From contig NZ_CP021744.1 of NCBI RefSeq assembly GCF_002192455.1, forward strand, positions 1,860,001 through 1,924,000: a stretch of 64,000 bases of DNA. The letters run 5' to 3'. How positions within the stretch are numbered: position 1 is the stretch's first letter; every line of letters begins with the position of its first letter. This stretch comes from Streptomyces albireticuli. GTDB taxonomy: Bacteria > Actinomycetota > Actinomycetes > Streptomycetales > Streptomycetaceae. Made by a program: the position numbers and the translations under genes. This document shows, piece after piece, positions 23,859 through 32,354 of this stretch. The notes beneath the pieces are model-generated. The model did not search any database. It was given only the letters and a program-made list of their open reading frames with translations, and was not told the origin of the DNA.

Positions 23859-24374
23859 ATCGCCGAGAAAACCGCCGGGCAGCCGGCGAAGGCCCCGGCC
23901 CACGAGAGTGCCCCCGGCCCCGAGGGGGCCGCCGGTGCCCCGGACCCCGGCCCCGTCGGCCGGGTCAAGCCGTGCCGGCTGATCCGGCTCGAACAGCACA
24001 TCGACCCGCGCGGCAGCCTCTCCGTGGTCGAGTCGGGCATGACCGTGGACTTCGCCATCGAGCGGGTCTACTACATGCACGGCCAGGCCGCGTCCTCGCC
24101 GCCGCGCGGGCTGCACGGGCACCGCACCCTGGAACAGCTGGTCATCGCCGTGCACGGCGGCTTCTCGATCAGCCTGGACGACGGGTTCCGGCGGGCCACG
24201 TACCGGCTGGACGAGCCGGGCGCCGGGCTCTACATCGGCCCGATGGTGTGGCGGGTGCTGAAGGACTTCGCGCCGGACTCCGTCGCGCTGGTCCTCGCGT
24301 CCCGGCACTACGAGGAGTCCGACTACTACCGGGACTACGACACCTTCCTGCGCGACGCACGGAGCCTGACGTGA
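23859..24374 (+). CDS. TDP-4-keto-6-deoxyhexose 3,4-ketoisomerase with apparent ATC start
   Basis: This cupin-fold sugar isomerase is of the FdtA/Tyl1a type. It moves the keto group of TDP-4-keto-6-deoxyglucose from C-4 to C-3 before amination. The domain starts at CRLIRLEQHIDPRGSLSVVE and contains the family segment RVYYMHGQAASSPPRGLHGH with catalytic-type His residues, then LEQLVIAVHGGFSI. The frame is open back into the P450 gene, but no ATG, GTG or TTG occurs in it before the domain. The only well-placed initiation site is ATC at 23859, with AGAGGAG 7 nt upstream, giving 171 residues including about 40 Pro/Ala-rich ones. The stop overlaps the next start (GTGA). It lies between the P450 and aminotransferase genes, as tyl1a does. 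Confidence 0.85.
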   Translation: MAEKTAGQPAKAPAHESAPGPEGAAGAPDPGPVGRVKPCRLIRLEQHIDPRGSLSVVESGMTVDFAIERVYYMHGQAASSPPRGLHGHRTLEQLVIAVHGGFSISLDDGFRRATYRLDEPGAGLYIGPMVWRVLKDFAPDSVALVLASRHYEESDYYRDYDTFLRDARSLT

Positions 24375-25531
24375 ACGTGCCCTTCCTCGATCTGAAGGCC
24401 CCCTACCGGGAGCTGCGGGCCGACATCGACGCCGCGCTCGGCCGGGTCGCCGCGTCGGGCCGCTATCTCCTCGGCCCGGAACTCGACGCGTTCGAGGCGG
24501 AGTTCGCGGCCTACTGCGGCAACGAGCACTGCGTCGCCGTCGGCAGCGGCTGCGACGCGCTGGAGCTGGCGCTGCGCGCCCTGGGCATCGGCCCCGGCGA
24601 CGAGGTGGTGGTGCCCGCGCACACCTTCATCGCCACCTGGCTGGCCGTGTCCGCGACCGGGGCCCGGCCGGTGCCCGTGGACCCGTCCCCGGACGGGCTG
24701 TCCATGGACCTCGGGCTGGTCGAGGCGGCCCTGACGCCGCGCACCCGGGCCGTGCTGCCGGTCCACCTGTACGGCCACCCGGCCGACATGGACCCGCTGC
24801 TGGAGCTCGCCGGGCGGCACGGACTCGCGGTCGTGGAGGACGCGGCGCAGGCGCACGGCGCCCGCTACCGGGGCCGCCGGACCGGCTCCGGGCACGTGGT
24901 CGCCTTCAGCTTCTACCCGGGCAAGAACCTGGGCGCGATGGGCGACGGCGGGGCGGTCGTCACCGGTGACGCCGCCGTGGCCGAACGGGTGCGGCTGCTG
25001 CGTAACTTCGGGTCCCGGGAGAAGTACCGGCACGAGGTGCGGGCCGGTAATTCCCGGCTCGACGAGTTCCAGGCCGCGGTGCTGCGCGCCAAGCTGCCGC
25101 GCCTCGACGCCTGGAACGCCCGCCGGGCCGCGGTGGCCGCCCGCTACGGGGAGGGGCTGGCCGGCCTGCCGGGCATCGTCCTCCCGGAGGCCGCCCCGTG
25201 GGCCGACCCGGTGTGGCACCTGTACGTGATCCGCAGCGCGGAGCGCGACGCGCTGCGCCGCGAGCTGGACCGGGCGGGGGTGGCGACGCTGATCCACTAC
25301 CCCGTCCCGCCGCACCGGTCCCCGGCCTACGCGGACGACCCGGCCGGCGCGCCGGAGGGCACCCACCCGCGCACCGAACGCCTGGCGGCACAGGTCCTCA
25401 GCCTGCCGCTCGGGCCCCACCTCGGCGACGACGAGGCCGGCGCCGTGGTGGCGGCCGTCGCGGCGGCGGTGGCGGCCACCGGCGGCGCCGGGGCCGGCCG
25501 CCGCCTTCCTCAACCGACGGAGAAACGATGA
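24371..25531 (+). CDS. TDP-3-keto-6-deoxyhexose 3-aminotransferase (TylB/DesV/FdtB type)
   Basis: This 386-residue PLP enzyme is in the DegT/DnrJ/EryC1 family of sugar aminotransferases. Visible features are the N-terminal FLDLKAPYRELR, the cofactor-binding GSGCDALELALRALGIG, the AHTFIATWLA segment, VVEDAAQAHGA, and FSFYPGKNLGAMGDGG, whose Lys should form the internal aldimine. It should aminate C-3 of the ketoisomerase product to give TDP-3-amino-3,6-dideoxyhexose, the precursor of mycaminose. The GTG start at 24371 overlaps the upstream stop (GTGA), and its own stop overlaps the rmlA start (ATGA), so translation is coupled. The N-methyltransferase needed to finish mycaminose is not in this window. 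Confidence 0.94.
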   Translation: MNVPFLDLKAPYRELRADIDAALGRVAASGRYLLGPELDAFEAEFAAYCGNEHCVAVGSGCDALELALRALGIGPGDEVVVPAHTFIATWLAVSATGARPVPVDPSPDGLSMDLGLVEAALTPRTRAVLPVHLYGHPADMDPLLELAGRHGLAVVEDAAQAHGARYRGRRTGSGHVVAFSFYPGKNLGAMGDGGAVVTGDAAVAERVRLLRNFGSREKYRHEVRAGNSRLDEFQAAVLRAKLPRLDAWNARRAAVAARYGEGLAGLPGIVLPEAAPWADPVWHLYVIRSAERDALRRELDRAGVATLIHYPVPPHRSPAYADDPAGAPEGTHPRTERLAAQVLSLPLGPHLGDDEAGAVVAAVAAAVAATGGAGAGRRLPQPTEKR

Positions 25532-26436
25532 CCCAGACGACACCGGGGCGGCCGCCGATGAAGGGGATCATCCTCGCCGGCGGCGGCGGCACCCGGCTGC
25601 GGCCCCTGACCGGGACGCTCTCCAAGCAGCTCCTGCCGGTCTACAACAAGCCGATGATCTACTACCCGCTCGCGATGCTCATGCTGGGCGGCATCCGCGA
25701 GATCCAGGTCATCTCCTCGCCGCAGCACATCCCGCTGTTCCAGCGGCTGCTGGGCGACGGCTCCCGGCTGGGCCTGGAGATCACCTACGCGGAGCAGCCC
25801 GAGCCCCAGGGCATCGCCCAGGCGATCACCCTCGGCGCCGGCCACATCGGGGACTCCCCGGTGGCGCTGATCCTGGGCGACAACATCTTCCACGGGCCCG
25901 GGTTCTCCTCCGTGCTCCAGGGCAGCATCCGGCACCTGGACGGCTGTGTGCTGTTCGGCTATCCGGTGAGCGATCCGCAGCGCTACGGCGTCGGCGAGAT
26001 CGACAAGGACGGGCTGCTGCTCTCGCTGGAGGAGAAGCCCGAGCGGCCGCGCTCGAACCTGGCCGTCACCGGGCTCTACCTGTACGACAACGACGTCGTC
26101 GACATCGCCAAGAACATCCGGCCCTCCGCGCGCGGCGAGCTGGAGATCACCGATGTCAACAAGGTGTACCTGGAGCAGCGCCGCGCCCGGCTGATCGAGC
26201 TGGGCCACGGCTTCGCCTGGCTGGACATGGGCACGCACGACTCCCTGTTGCAGGCCAGCCAGTACGTGCAGCTGCTGGAGCAGCGGCAGGGGGTGCGGAT
26301 CGCCTGCATCGAGGAGATCGCCCTGCGCATGGGGTTCATCGACGCGGAGGCCGTGTACCGGCTGGGCCGTGAGCTCGGCGCGTCGGGGTACGGCGCCTAT
26401 CTGATGGAGGTGGCGTCCCATGCGGGAGCCGCGTGA
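25528..26436 (+). CDS. rmlA: Glucose-1-phosphate thymidylyltransferase (RmlA/TylA1)
   Basis: This 302-residue nucleotidyltransferase makes TDP-glucose from glucose-1-phosphate and dTTP, the entry step for both deoxysugars. The signature GIILAGGGGTRLRPLT is near the N-terminus, followed by SKQLLPVYNKPMIYYPL, the GDNIFHG metal/substrate loop, and EEKPERPRSNLAVTGLY. The ATG at 25528 has GGAG 5 nt upstream and overlaps the aminotransferase stop. A second ATG at 25558, just before the conserved core, is an alternative start. It is third after the P450 in a tightly coupled operon and overlaps the next gene by 17 bp. Confidence 0.97.
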   Translation: MTQTTPGRPPMKGIILAGGGGTRLRPLTGTLSKQLLPVYNKPMIYYPLAMLMLGGIREIQVISSPQHIPLFQRLLGDGSRLGLEITYAEQPEPQGIAQAITLGAGHIGDSPVALILGDNIFHGPGFSSVLQGSIRHLDGCVLFGYPVSDPQRYGVGEIDKDGLLLSLEEKPERPRSNLAVTGLYLYDNDVVDIAKNIRPSARGELEITDVNKVYLEQRRARLIELGHGFAWLDMGTHDSLLQASQYVQLLEQRQGVRIACIEEIALRMGFIDAEAVYRLGRELGASGYGAYLMEVASHAGAA

Positions 26437-27451
26437 CCCGGCCGGTCCGGCGCCCGCCCCGGCGCGGCGCTTCCGGCGGATCCTGGTGACGGGCGGTGCC
26501 GGCTTCATCGGTTCGCGCTTCGTGACCGGGCTGCTGGACGGCTCCCTGCCGGGGTTCGGCGAGCCCGAGGTGGTGGTGCTGGACGCGCTGACGTACGCGG
26601 GCAACCTGACCAGTCTGGACCCGGTCGGCGACTCGCCGCGGCTGCGTGTCGTCACGGGCGACATCTGCGACGGCGACGTGGTCGCCGGGGCCATGGCGGG
26701 TGCGGACCTGGTGGTGCACTTCGCGGCCGAGTCGCACGTGGACCGGTCCATCGAGGACGCCGGCGCGTTCGTCCGCACCAATGTGCTGGGCACGCACACC
26801 CTGCTGCGGGAGGCCCTCGACGCGGGGCCCGAGCGGTTCGTGCACGTGTCGACGGACGAGGTGTACGGGTCGATAGAGGAGGGGTCCTGGCCGGAGGACC
26901 AGCCGCTCAGCCCCAACTCGCCCTACGCCGCCTCCAAGGCCGCGTCGGACCTGCTCGCGCTGGCCTTCCACCGCACGCACGGGCTGCCCGTGTGCGTGAC
27001 CCGCTGCTCCAACAACTACGGCCCGTACCAGTACCCCGAGAAGGTCGTCCCGCTGTTCACGGGCAGCCTCCTCGACGGCGGGACCGTCCCGCTGTACGGC
27101 GACGGCGGCAACCGGCGCGACTGGCTGCACGTCGACGACCACTGCCGGGGCCTCGCGCTGGTGGCCCGGGGCGGCCGGCCGGGCGAGGTCTACAACATCG
27201 GCGGCGGCACCGAGCTGACCAACACCGAGCTGACGGAACGCCTGCTGGAGCTGTGCGGGGCGGACTGGTCGGCGGTGCGGCGGGTGCCCGACCGCAAGGG
27301 CCACGACCGGCGTTACTCGGTCGACTTCGGCAAGATCTCCGCCGAGCTGGGCTACGCGCCGCGGGTCGGCATCGACGAGGGCCTGGCGGAGACCGTGCGC
27401 TGGTATCGCGAGAACCGCGCGTGGTGGGAGCCCCTCATGAAAGGACGATGA
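26420..27451 (+). CDS. rmlB: dTDP-glucose 4,6-dehydratase (RmlB/TylA2)
   Basis: This 343-residue extended SDR converts TDP-glucose to TDP-4-keto-6-deoxyglucose. It has the NAD-binding motif TGGAGFIGSRFV, the HFAAESHVDRS segment, the catalytic STDEVYGS and the YAASKAASD Tyr-Lys pair, then NNYGPYQYPEKVVPLF, all typical of RmlB. The ATG at 26420 lies inside the end of rmlA, with GGAGG 9 nt upstream. With rmlA it feeds both the 3-aminosugar branch and the 2-deoxy, C-methyl (mycarose-type) branch. No odd features were seen. Confidence 0.97.
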   Translation: MREPRDPAGPAPAPARRFRRILVTGGAGFIGSRFVTGLLDGSLPGFGEPEVVVLDALTYAGNLTSLDPVGDSPRLRVVTGDICDGDVVAGAMAGADLVVHFAAESHVDRSIEDAGAFVRTNVLGTHTLLREALDAGPERFVHVSTDEVYGSIEEGSWPEDQPLSPNSPYAASKAASDLLALAFHRTHGLPVCVTRCSNNYGPYQYPEKVVPLFTGSLLDGGTVPLYGDGGNRRDWLHVDDHCRGLALVARGGRPGEVYNIGGGTELTNTELTERLLELCGADWSAVRRVPDRKGHDRRYSVDFGKISAELGYAPRVGIDEGLAETVRWYRENRAWWEPLMKGR

Positions 27452-27543
27452 CCTCCGTGTCCGCAACCGAAGAGCCGCTCGGCCCGTACGGGCGGCGGCC
27501 GCGCCCCCGCCCGTACGGCCCCAGGGGGAGCCATGCGTCCTGA
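27448..27543 (+). CDS. Possible 31-codon coupling ORF before the 2,3-dehydratase
   Basis: An ATG overlapping the rmlB stop (ATGA at 27448-27451) opens a 31-codon frame, rich in Pro and Arg near the end, that closes at 27543, 8 bp inside the next gene. It could carry ribosomes across the 81-bp gap to the 2,3-dehydratase start. The sequence is not recognisable and it may be chance. Confidence 0.2.
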   Translation: MTSVSATEEPLGPYGRRPRPRPYGPRGSHAS

Positions 27544-28963
27544 ACCGGGGTCGGTGGCCGAGGCCGACTACGCCGACCGCCGGCTCACGGCCGAGCGGGT
27601 GCGGGTCTCGGCCGGCACGCCCGACAGCCGGGTCACGCCCACCGCGGACGTGCCCGGCTGGCTGGCCGCCTACGGGCGGGCGCACCATTTCCGGGCCGAG
27701 CCGATCCCGTTCGCCGGTCTCCGGCGGTGGTACTTCGAGCCCGGCACCGGCGACCTGCGGCACGAGTCGGGCCGGTTCTTCTCCATCGAGGGGCTGCGCA
27801 CCAGCTCGGACGCCGATCCTGCCGACCGGGTGCAGCCGATCATCGTGCAGCCCGAGGTGGGGCTGCTGGGCGTCCTGGCGCGGGAGTTCGACGGGGTGCT
27901 GCACTTCCTGATGCAGGCCAAGCCGGAGCCGGGCAATGTCAACGGGCTCCAGCTCTCGCCGACCGTGCAGGCCACCCGGAGCAACTTCGACGAGGTGCAC
28001 CACGGCCGCGCGACGCCGTTCCTGGACCACTTCATCCAGCACCCGCGCCGGCGCGTCCTGGTCGACGCGATCCAGTCCGAGCAGGCCGACTGGTTCCTGC
28101 ACAAACGCAACCGGAACATGGTCGTGGAGATCGACGCGGAGGTGCCGGCGGACGACTCCTTCCGCTGGCTGACCCTGGGTCAGATACGCGGGCTGCTGCG
28201 GCAGGACGACCTCGTCAACATGGACACCCGGTCCGTGCTGGCCTGCCTGCCGACCGCGCACGCCGCGCCCGGTGACGACGGCGAGGGCTTCGGGGCCGCG
28301 CTGCGGCGGTCCTTCTACGGGGACCCCACGCCGCGGCACGACCTGCACGCGGTCACCAGCTGCCTCACCGACGTCCAGGCGCTGCGAGTGCTGCGCCAGC
28401 AGAGCGTCCCGCTGGAGCGCGCGTACGAGGACGGGTGGCGGCGGGACGGGAGCGCGATCCGGCACCGCAGCGGCCGGCGCTTCGAGATCATGGCGGTGGG
28501 GGTCACCGCGGAGCGGCGCGAGGTGGCGTCGTGGACGCAGCCGCTGCTGCGGCCCTGCTCGCAGGGGCTGGCCGCGCTGGCCGTGCGGCGGATCGGCGGG
28601 GTGCTGCACGCCCTGGTGGCGGCGCGCTCGGACGTCGGGACGCTGAACGTGGCGGAGTTCGGCCCGACCGTCCAGCACCGTACGGCCGGTCCCGGCGCCG
28701 CCGCTGTCCCGTACCTGGACTACGTGCGCGCCAGCGGCCCGGACCGGATCCGCTACGACGCGGTCCAGTCGGAGGAGGGCGGCCGCTTCTACCACGCGCG
28801 GACCCGCTACCTGGTGATCGAGGCCGGCCCGGAGCTGCCCGTGGACTGCCCGCCGGGCTTCCGTTGGGCGACGTTCGGGCAGCTCACGGAGCTGCTCGCG
28901 CACGGCCACTACCTCAATGTGGAGCTCCGCACCCTGATCGCCTGCGCGCACGCCGCGTACTGA
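27533..28963 (+). CDS. NDP-4-keto-6-deoxyhexose 2,3-dehydratase
   Basis: This 476-residue protein is in the NDP-hexose 2,3-dehydratase family (TylX3, SpnO, EryBVI types), which removes the C-2 hydroxyl of TDP-4-keto-6-deoxyglucose in routes to 2,6-dideoxysugars. The family's internal duplication is visible: the first half has PIIVQPEVGLLGVLAREFDG and GLQLSPTVQATRSNF, and the second half has AVRRIGGVLHALVAARSDVG and VAEFGPTVQH. GGGGGAG lies just before the ATG at 27533. Being last in the P450-aminosugar operon, it links that transcript to the second sugar, which the aldo/keto reductase, C-methyltransferase, 5-epimerase and 4-ketoreductase elsewhere in the cluster would complete. Confidence 0.93.
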   Translation: MRPEPGSVAEADYADRRLTAERVRVSAGTPDSRVTPTADVPGWLAAYGRAHHFRAEPIPFAGLRRWYFEPGTGDLRHESGRFFSIEGLRTSSDADPADRVQPIIVQPEVGLLGVLAREFDGVLHFLMQAKPEPGNVNGLQLSPTVQATRSNFDEVHHGRATPFLDHFIQHPRRRVLVDAIQSEQADWFLHKRNRNMVVEIDAEVPADDSFRWLTLGQIRGLLRQDDLVNMDTRSVLACLPTAHAAPGDDGEGFGAALRRSFYGDPTPRHDLHAVTSCLTDVQALRVLRQQSVPLERAYEDGWRRDGSAIRHRSGRRFEIMAVGVTAERREVASWTQPLLRPCSQGLAALAVRRIGGVLHALVAARSDVGTLNVAEFGPTVQHRTAGPGAAAVPYLDYVRASGPDRIRYDAVQSEEGGRFYHARTRYLVIEAGPELPVDCPPGFRWATFGQLTELLAHGHYLNVELRTLIACAHAAY

Positions 28964-28998
28964 GAACCGCCTACTGACGGTTCGGTCACATCCCCTTG

Positions 28999-29018
28999 AC
29001 CTCGATCTTGGTCGAGGT
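28999..29018. promoter_or_regulatory. Inverted repeat ACCTCGA-N6-TCGAGGT
   Basis: A perfect 7-bp inverted repeat with a 6-nt spacer lies 36 bp after the 2,3-dehydratase stop and 74 bp before the NTF2-like start. It may be a weak terminator stem or an operator overlapping a TTGACC -35-like hexamer at 28996-29001. Confidence 0.4.
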
Positions 29019-29091
29019 TGTCGAATGGGCGGTGCCGGAACCGGGAGCGGGGTCGGCGGAATGTATCGGTCGATGGAGAGCGGTGGTCCTC

Positions 29092-29511
29092 ATGTCAGTT
29101 ACCGGCAGCGCGGAGAGTGTGCTCACCCCCGAGGTCGAGAAGGCCGTGCGCGGGGTCGTGCAGGCGCTGGAGGACGCCTTCAACGCCCACGACGCCGACG
29201 CCCTGGGCGAGCAGTACGCGCGGAGCGCCTCCTGGACCAACGCGATGGGTCACGTCAGCCAGGGCCGGGAGGCCATCGCCGAGGCCGCGCGGCGCGTGCT
29301 GCCGGTGCTGGCCGAGCAGTTCGTCCGCTACGAGGTGACCGGGCTGCTGCCCGTCCGGCCCGACGTCATCGCCGTGAACGTCGTGCAGACCCCGGTCACG
29401 CGGGCCGGTGAGCCCGTCGAGGGCCCCAAGGGCGCCCCGCTGTACGTCATCTCCCGGGAGGACGACGGCTGGAAGATCATCGCGGGGTCGAACACCTTCC
29501 TCAACAGCTGA
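29092..29511 (+). CDS. NTF2-like (SgcJ/EcaC-type) small protein
   Basis: This 139-residue protein has the SgcJ/EcaC or SnoaL-like pattern: an N-terminal helix (VRGVVQALEDAFNAHDADAL) followed by strands WTNAMGHVSQGREAI and YVISREDDGWKIIAGSNTF. Family members form cone-shaped alpha+beta barrels and include cyclases, isomerases and proteins of unknown function in antibiotic clusters. I chose the ATG at 29092; GGAGAG lies about 11 nt upstream, and the longer frame from 28996 lacks a ribosome site. It follows the sugar operon on the same strand and ends at a strong hairpin. No catalytic residues can be assigned with confidence, so the function is unknown. Confidence 0.8.
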   Translation: MSVTGSAESVLTPEVEKAVRGVVQALEDAFNAHDADALGEQYARSASWTNAMGHVSQGREAIAEAARRVLPVLAEQFVRYEVTGLLPVRPDVIAVNVVQTPVTRAGEPVEGPKGAPLYVISREDDGWKIIAGSNTFLNS

Positions 29512-29538
29512 ACCCGCCGTAGCGGCGGGGGAACGACC

Positions 29539-29572
29539 CGTGGGGGGCGCGCCGTCCGGCGCGCCCCCCACG
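29539..29572. terminator. Bidirectional GC-rich hairpin terminator
   Basis: A perfect 15-bp stem (arms 29539-29553 and 29558-29572, 4-nt loop) lies between the convergent NTF2-like and acyltransferase genes. There is no T tract, as is common in Streptomyces. Confidence 0.8.
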
Positions 29573-29601
29573 TCCGTCTTCCCGGCCCCCGTCCGCCTCC
29601 G

Positions 29602-30771
29602 CTACTTCGCGGCGGGCGCCGTCGGGCCGGACCGCGGGGCGGGGTCGGCGGCGGGCCGGGCGGGCCGCCGCGGCCGGCCGATGGTCCGCATGACGGGCTT
29701 CTCCACGAAGAAGTGCAGGAGCGCGGCGAGGCCGAGGCTCAGCGCGAAGGCGAGCACCGTGAGGCCGGTGGCGGCCGGGGTGTCCCACTGGCGGTAGTAG
29801 CTCAGCTCGCCGCCGAGGAAGCGGTGCCCGTACTGGATGACGAGGTAGTGGACGAGGTAGAAGGCGAAGGTGAGTTCGCCCAGCAGCACCATCGTCTTCG
29901 AGGCCAGCGGCGAGCGGGCGCCGCGCACGTCGCCCGCGGCGAGCGAGCCGAGCAGCAGGGCGACCGCCGGGACCGCCAGGCTGCGGCCCAGCCAGTCCGG
30001 CAGCGCGAACGAGACCGCGTACAGCGCGCCGAACACCAGGGCGCAGACCGGGGGCTTCGGCCCCGACCAGCGGCCGTTCCGCACGATCAGCGCCATGACG
30101 ATGCCGAGCGTGAACTCCATGAGCCGGACCGGCGGGAACACGTAGATGAACCAGTACTGCATCTCCGGCATCCCGGCGTCCCAGGGCAGCGCCGGGTCCG
30201 AGGGCATCAGCAGGGCGGCGGACGGCACCGCCACCACGGCGACGGCCAGGCAGACCGCCCATTTCCCCAGCCTTTCGACGCGCACCTTGGAGAGCGCGCG
30301 GAACAGGAACGGGAACGCGGCGTAGAACAGCATCTCGGCGGAGAGCGACCAGGCCACCGGATTCATGCTGGCGTATTCGTGGAAGTCCGGGAACCACGCC
30401 TGCACGAGGAAGAGATTGGTCAGGAACCCGTCCCACACGGACCGGCCCATGCTCGGTTCCTGGAGCCACAGCACGATCGCGAGCGTCACCAGGAGCATGG
30501 GCAGGTGCAGCGAGAACGCTCGGGTCACCCGGCGCCGCCAGAAGGCGGTCAGGGATTTGTCGGGCAGGCCGGCCCAGGTGAGGACGAAGCCGCTGAGCAT
30601 GAAGAAGAACGAGACCGCGTACGGGCCCAGCACGTTCAGCGGGACCTGCGCCTTCGTATTGATCTCGGAGTTCCGGAAGATGGGCTGCGCGGCGATATGC
30701 GCGGTGAACACCGTGAGGGCCGCGATGAAACGCATCCCACCGAGTGACGGCAGGTGTTTCGGCAAGGGCAT
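29602..30771 (-). CDS. Integral membrane O-acyltransferase, acyltransferase-3 family (macrolide 3-O-acyltransferase type)
   Basis: This 389-residue membrane protein has about ten hydrophobic segments spread along its length. The N-terminal [20 protein letters not shown] and [20 protein letters not shown] segments are typical of the acyltransferase-3 family, and the end is Pro/Ala-rich. It would transfer an acyl group from acyl-CoA to a hydroxyl. Family members of this length in macrolide clusters (MdmB of midecamycin, related proteins of carbomycin and spiramycin) acylate the lactone C-3 hydroxyl, or mycarose O-4'' in other members. GAGGAA precedes the ATG. Its own promoter carries the TGTGTCA box. 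Which hydroxyl and which acyl group cannot be read from sequence. Confidence 0.85.
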   Translation of the reverse strand: MPLPKHLPSLGGMRFIAALTVFTAHIAAQPIFRNSEINTKAQVPLNVLGPYAVSFFFMLSGFVLTWAGLPDKSLTAFWRRRVTRAFSLHLPMLLVTLAIVLWLQEPSMGRSVWDGFLTNLFLVQAWFPDFHEYASMNPVAWSLSAEMLFYAAFPFLFRALSKVRVERLGKWAVCLAVAVVAVPSAALLMPSDPALPWDAGMPEMQYWFIYVFPPVRLMEFTLGIVMALIVRNGRWSGPKPPVCALVFGALYAVSFALPDWLGRSLAVPAVALLLGSLAAGDVRGARSPLASKTMVLLGELTFAFYLVHYLVIQYGHRFLGGELSYYRQWDTPAATGLTVLAFALSLGLAALLHFFVEKPVMRTIGRPRRPARPAADPAPRSGPTAPAAK

Positions 30772-30810
30772 GGGATTCCTCGGGACGGGCGAAGCGTGGA
30801 TGGTCGGGGA

Positions 30811-30855
30811 TTTCTAGGCCATGGGTGCCGGGGCCGACAAGGCATAGCTGACACA
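30811..30855 (-). promoter_or_regulatory. Acyltransferase promoter with TGTGTCA box
   Basis: On the minus strand, TGTGTCA (30855-30849), 8 nt, TTGTCG (30840-30835), 18 nt and TAGAAA (30816-30811) repeat the P450 promoter layout exactly up to the -35. Predicted transcription starts near 30805, about 35 nt before the ATG. The rest of the 30772-31146 gap shows no gene. Confidence 0.65.
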
Positions 30856-31146
30856 GTGGCGGCGGTATCCGCCGGGCCGTTCCCACGCACCGCCCGATAT
30901 CACCGAACGTGGCGCCGGTGTGGCACGGCGCAGCGCGATGTGGTGGATCATCACCGGCTCCGGGCCGGAACCGGTGGGCTCGTCACCGCCTTCCGGGCCG
31001 CCGGAGGGGCCGTCGGGCCGAACGGTCGGTCGTGGCCGGAAGGGGCAGGAAGAGTGTGATCCGCTTATCTGGGAGCGCACCCGGAATTCCGCAAGGCTGC
31101 TCCACAGCTCATTACCGGGAAATTCACAGTGCTGTGGGGGATCTCG

Positions 31147-32301
31147 ATGATCACTGCTCCGTTCGACCCTGAACCCTCGTTTTCCCCGGCCGGTCCCGTC
31201 GGGGACCCGGACTTCGATTCGCTCGTCACCGGAACCTGTGCGGAGCTGCTGGGCTCGCTGCGCCGCGCCGACCAGCGCAGGAGGGGTGAGCAGTACGTCC
31301 GCGGGCTGCTCACCGCCAGCGGCCGCAAGACCGCCCGCAACCTGGCCAGCTTCGTGGGCGAGGGGGCCGCGGCGCAGAGCCTGCACCACTTCGTGGCCGC
31401 GTCGACCTGGGACTGGCGGCCGGTCCGCGCGGCGCTGGCCCGTTACGCGGACGACTTCCTGCGCCCGGACGCCTGGGTGGTGCGGCCGATGGTGGTGTCC
31501 AAGACCGGGGCGAACTCGGTCGGTGTGCGGCGGCGGTTCGTCCCGGACCTGGGACGGGTGATGACCTGCCAGCGCAGCCACGGTTTATGGCTGGCGTCCG
31601 ACGCGCTGTCGGTCCCCGTGAGTTGGCATCTGACGCTGGGCGGGGGACCGGACGGCGATCCGGGCCGGCCGCTCGGCACGCGGGGCGAGGAGGAGGAACT
31701 CGTCCACCTGGTGGCGGAGATCGCACAGGAGACCCGTACGGTGGCCCGGCCGGTGGTGATGGACGCACGGGCGGCCGCGCCGCTGTCGCTGGTGCGCACG
31801 CTGACCTCGGCGGGCCTGCCGTTCATGCTGCGGGTGGGGGCGGAGCTGCCGCTGGCGCCGGCCGCCGGCCGGGTGCAGGTCGACAGGCGGCCCGCGACGT
31901 CCCCCGCGCAGGCGCTGATGGAACAGGTGAAGCGGCTGAGCCACCCGGTGGAGTGCCATGGTTCGGTCAGTTTCGTCACGCCGCTGCCCGTGGTGCTGCC
32001 CGGTCTGCTGCCGCAGCGGACGCTGCTGCTGATGGGGGTGTGGCGGGCCAACCGCCGCCGCCCCGCGGACCTGTGGCTGACCGACCTCACCTCCTGGGGG
32101 CGGGGCCCGCTGCTGCGGCTGGCCATGCTGACCGACCGGGTGGACGCCGATTTCGGGGCGGTGAGCGTGGGGGTGGGGATGCGTGACTTCGAGGGGCGTT
32201 CGTTCCAGGGGTGGCACCGGCATGTGACGCTGGCGTCGATCGCGCACGCGCTGCGGCTGTCGCAGGGCGCGGGGTGCCTCCGGGCGCCGGTCGCCGTCTG
32301 A
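31147..32301 (+). CDS. IS701-like transposase homologue, apparently catalytically dead
   Basis: This 384-residue protein has the IS701-family layout. LHHFVAASTWDWRPVRAAL fits the N-terminal helical region, and SVGVRRRFVPDLGRVMTCQ matches the strand after the first catalytic Asp. That position reads WVVRPMVVSKTG instead of the family WVIDDTGFPKKG, so the first Asp of the DDE triad is lost; the second region reads VMDARAA in place of an ADxxYG-like motif. I see no terminal inverted repeats or target duplications beside the gene. It has GGGGGA before its ATG and one TTA codon (31585-31587). Intact reading frame plus lost catalysis suggests a domesticated DNA-binding protein, possibly a cluster regulator. 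Whether it belongs to the TylR/AcyB2/Srm40 activator group should be tested. Confidence 0.75.
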   Translation: MITAPFDPEPSFSPAGPVGDPDFDSLVTGTCAELLGSLRRADQRRRGEQYVRGLLTASGRKTARNLASFVGEGAAAQSLHHFVAASTWDWRPVRAALARYADDFLRPDAWVVRPMVVSKTGANSVGVRRRFVPDLGRVMTCQRSHGLWLASDALSVPVSWHLTLGGGPDGDPGRPLGTRGEEEELVHLVAEIAQETRTVARPVVMDARAAAPLSLVRTLTSAGLPFMLRVGAELPLAPAAGRVQVDRRPATSPAQALMEQVKRLSHPVECHGSVSFVTPLPVVLPGLLPQRTLLLMGVWRANRRRPADLWLTDLTSWGRGPLLRLAMLTDRVDADFGAVSVGVGMRDFEGRSFQGWHRHVTLASIAHALRLSQGAGCLRAPVAV

Positions 32302-32315
32302 CGCCCGGCCGGGGC

Positions 32316-32339
32316 GCCCGGGGTGCGGGCACCCCGGGC
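32316..32339. terminator. GC-rich hairpin between convergent genes
   Basis: Complementary arms GCCCGGGGTGC (32316-32326) and GCACCCCGGGC (32329-32339) lie between the IS701-like gene and the convergent PucR-type regulator. The 2-nt gap means the real loop is slightly wider. Confidence 0.65.
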
Positions 32340-32354
32340 CGGGGCCGGCCCGGG

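Noticed and set aside
31081..32350. A functional insertion sequence around the IS701-like gene
   Set aside because: No terminal inverted repeats or target duplication were found, and the first catalytic Asp region is changed.
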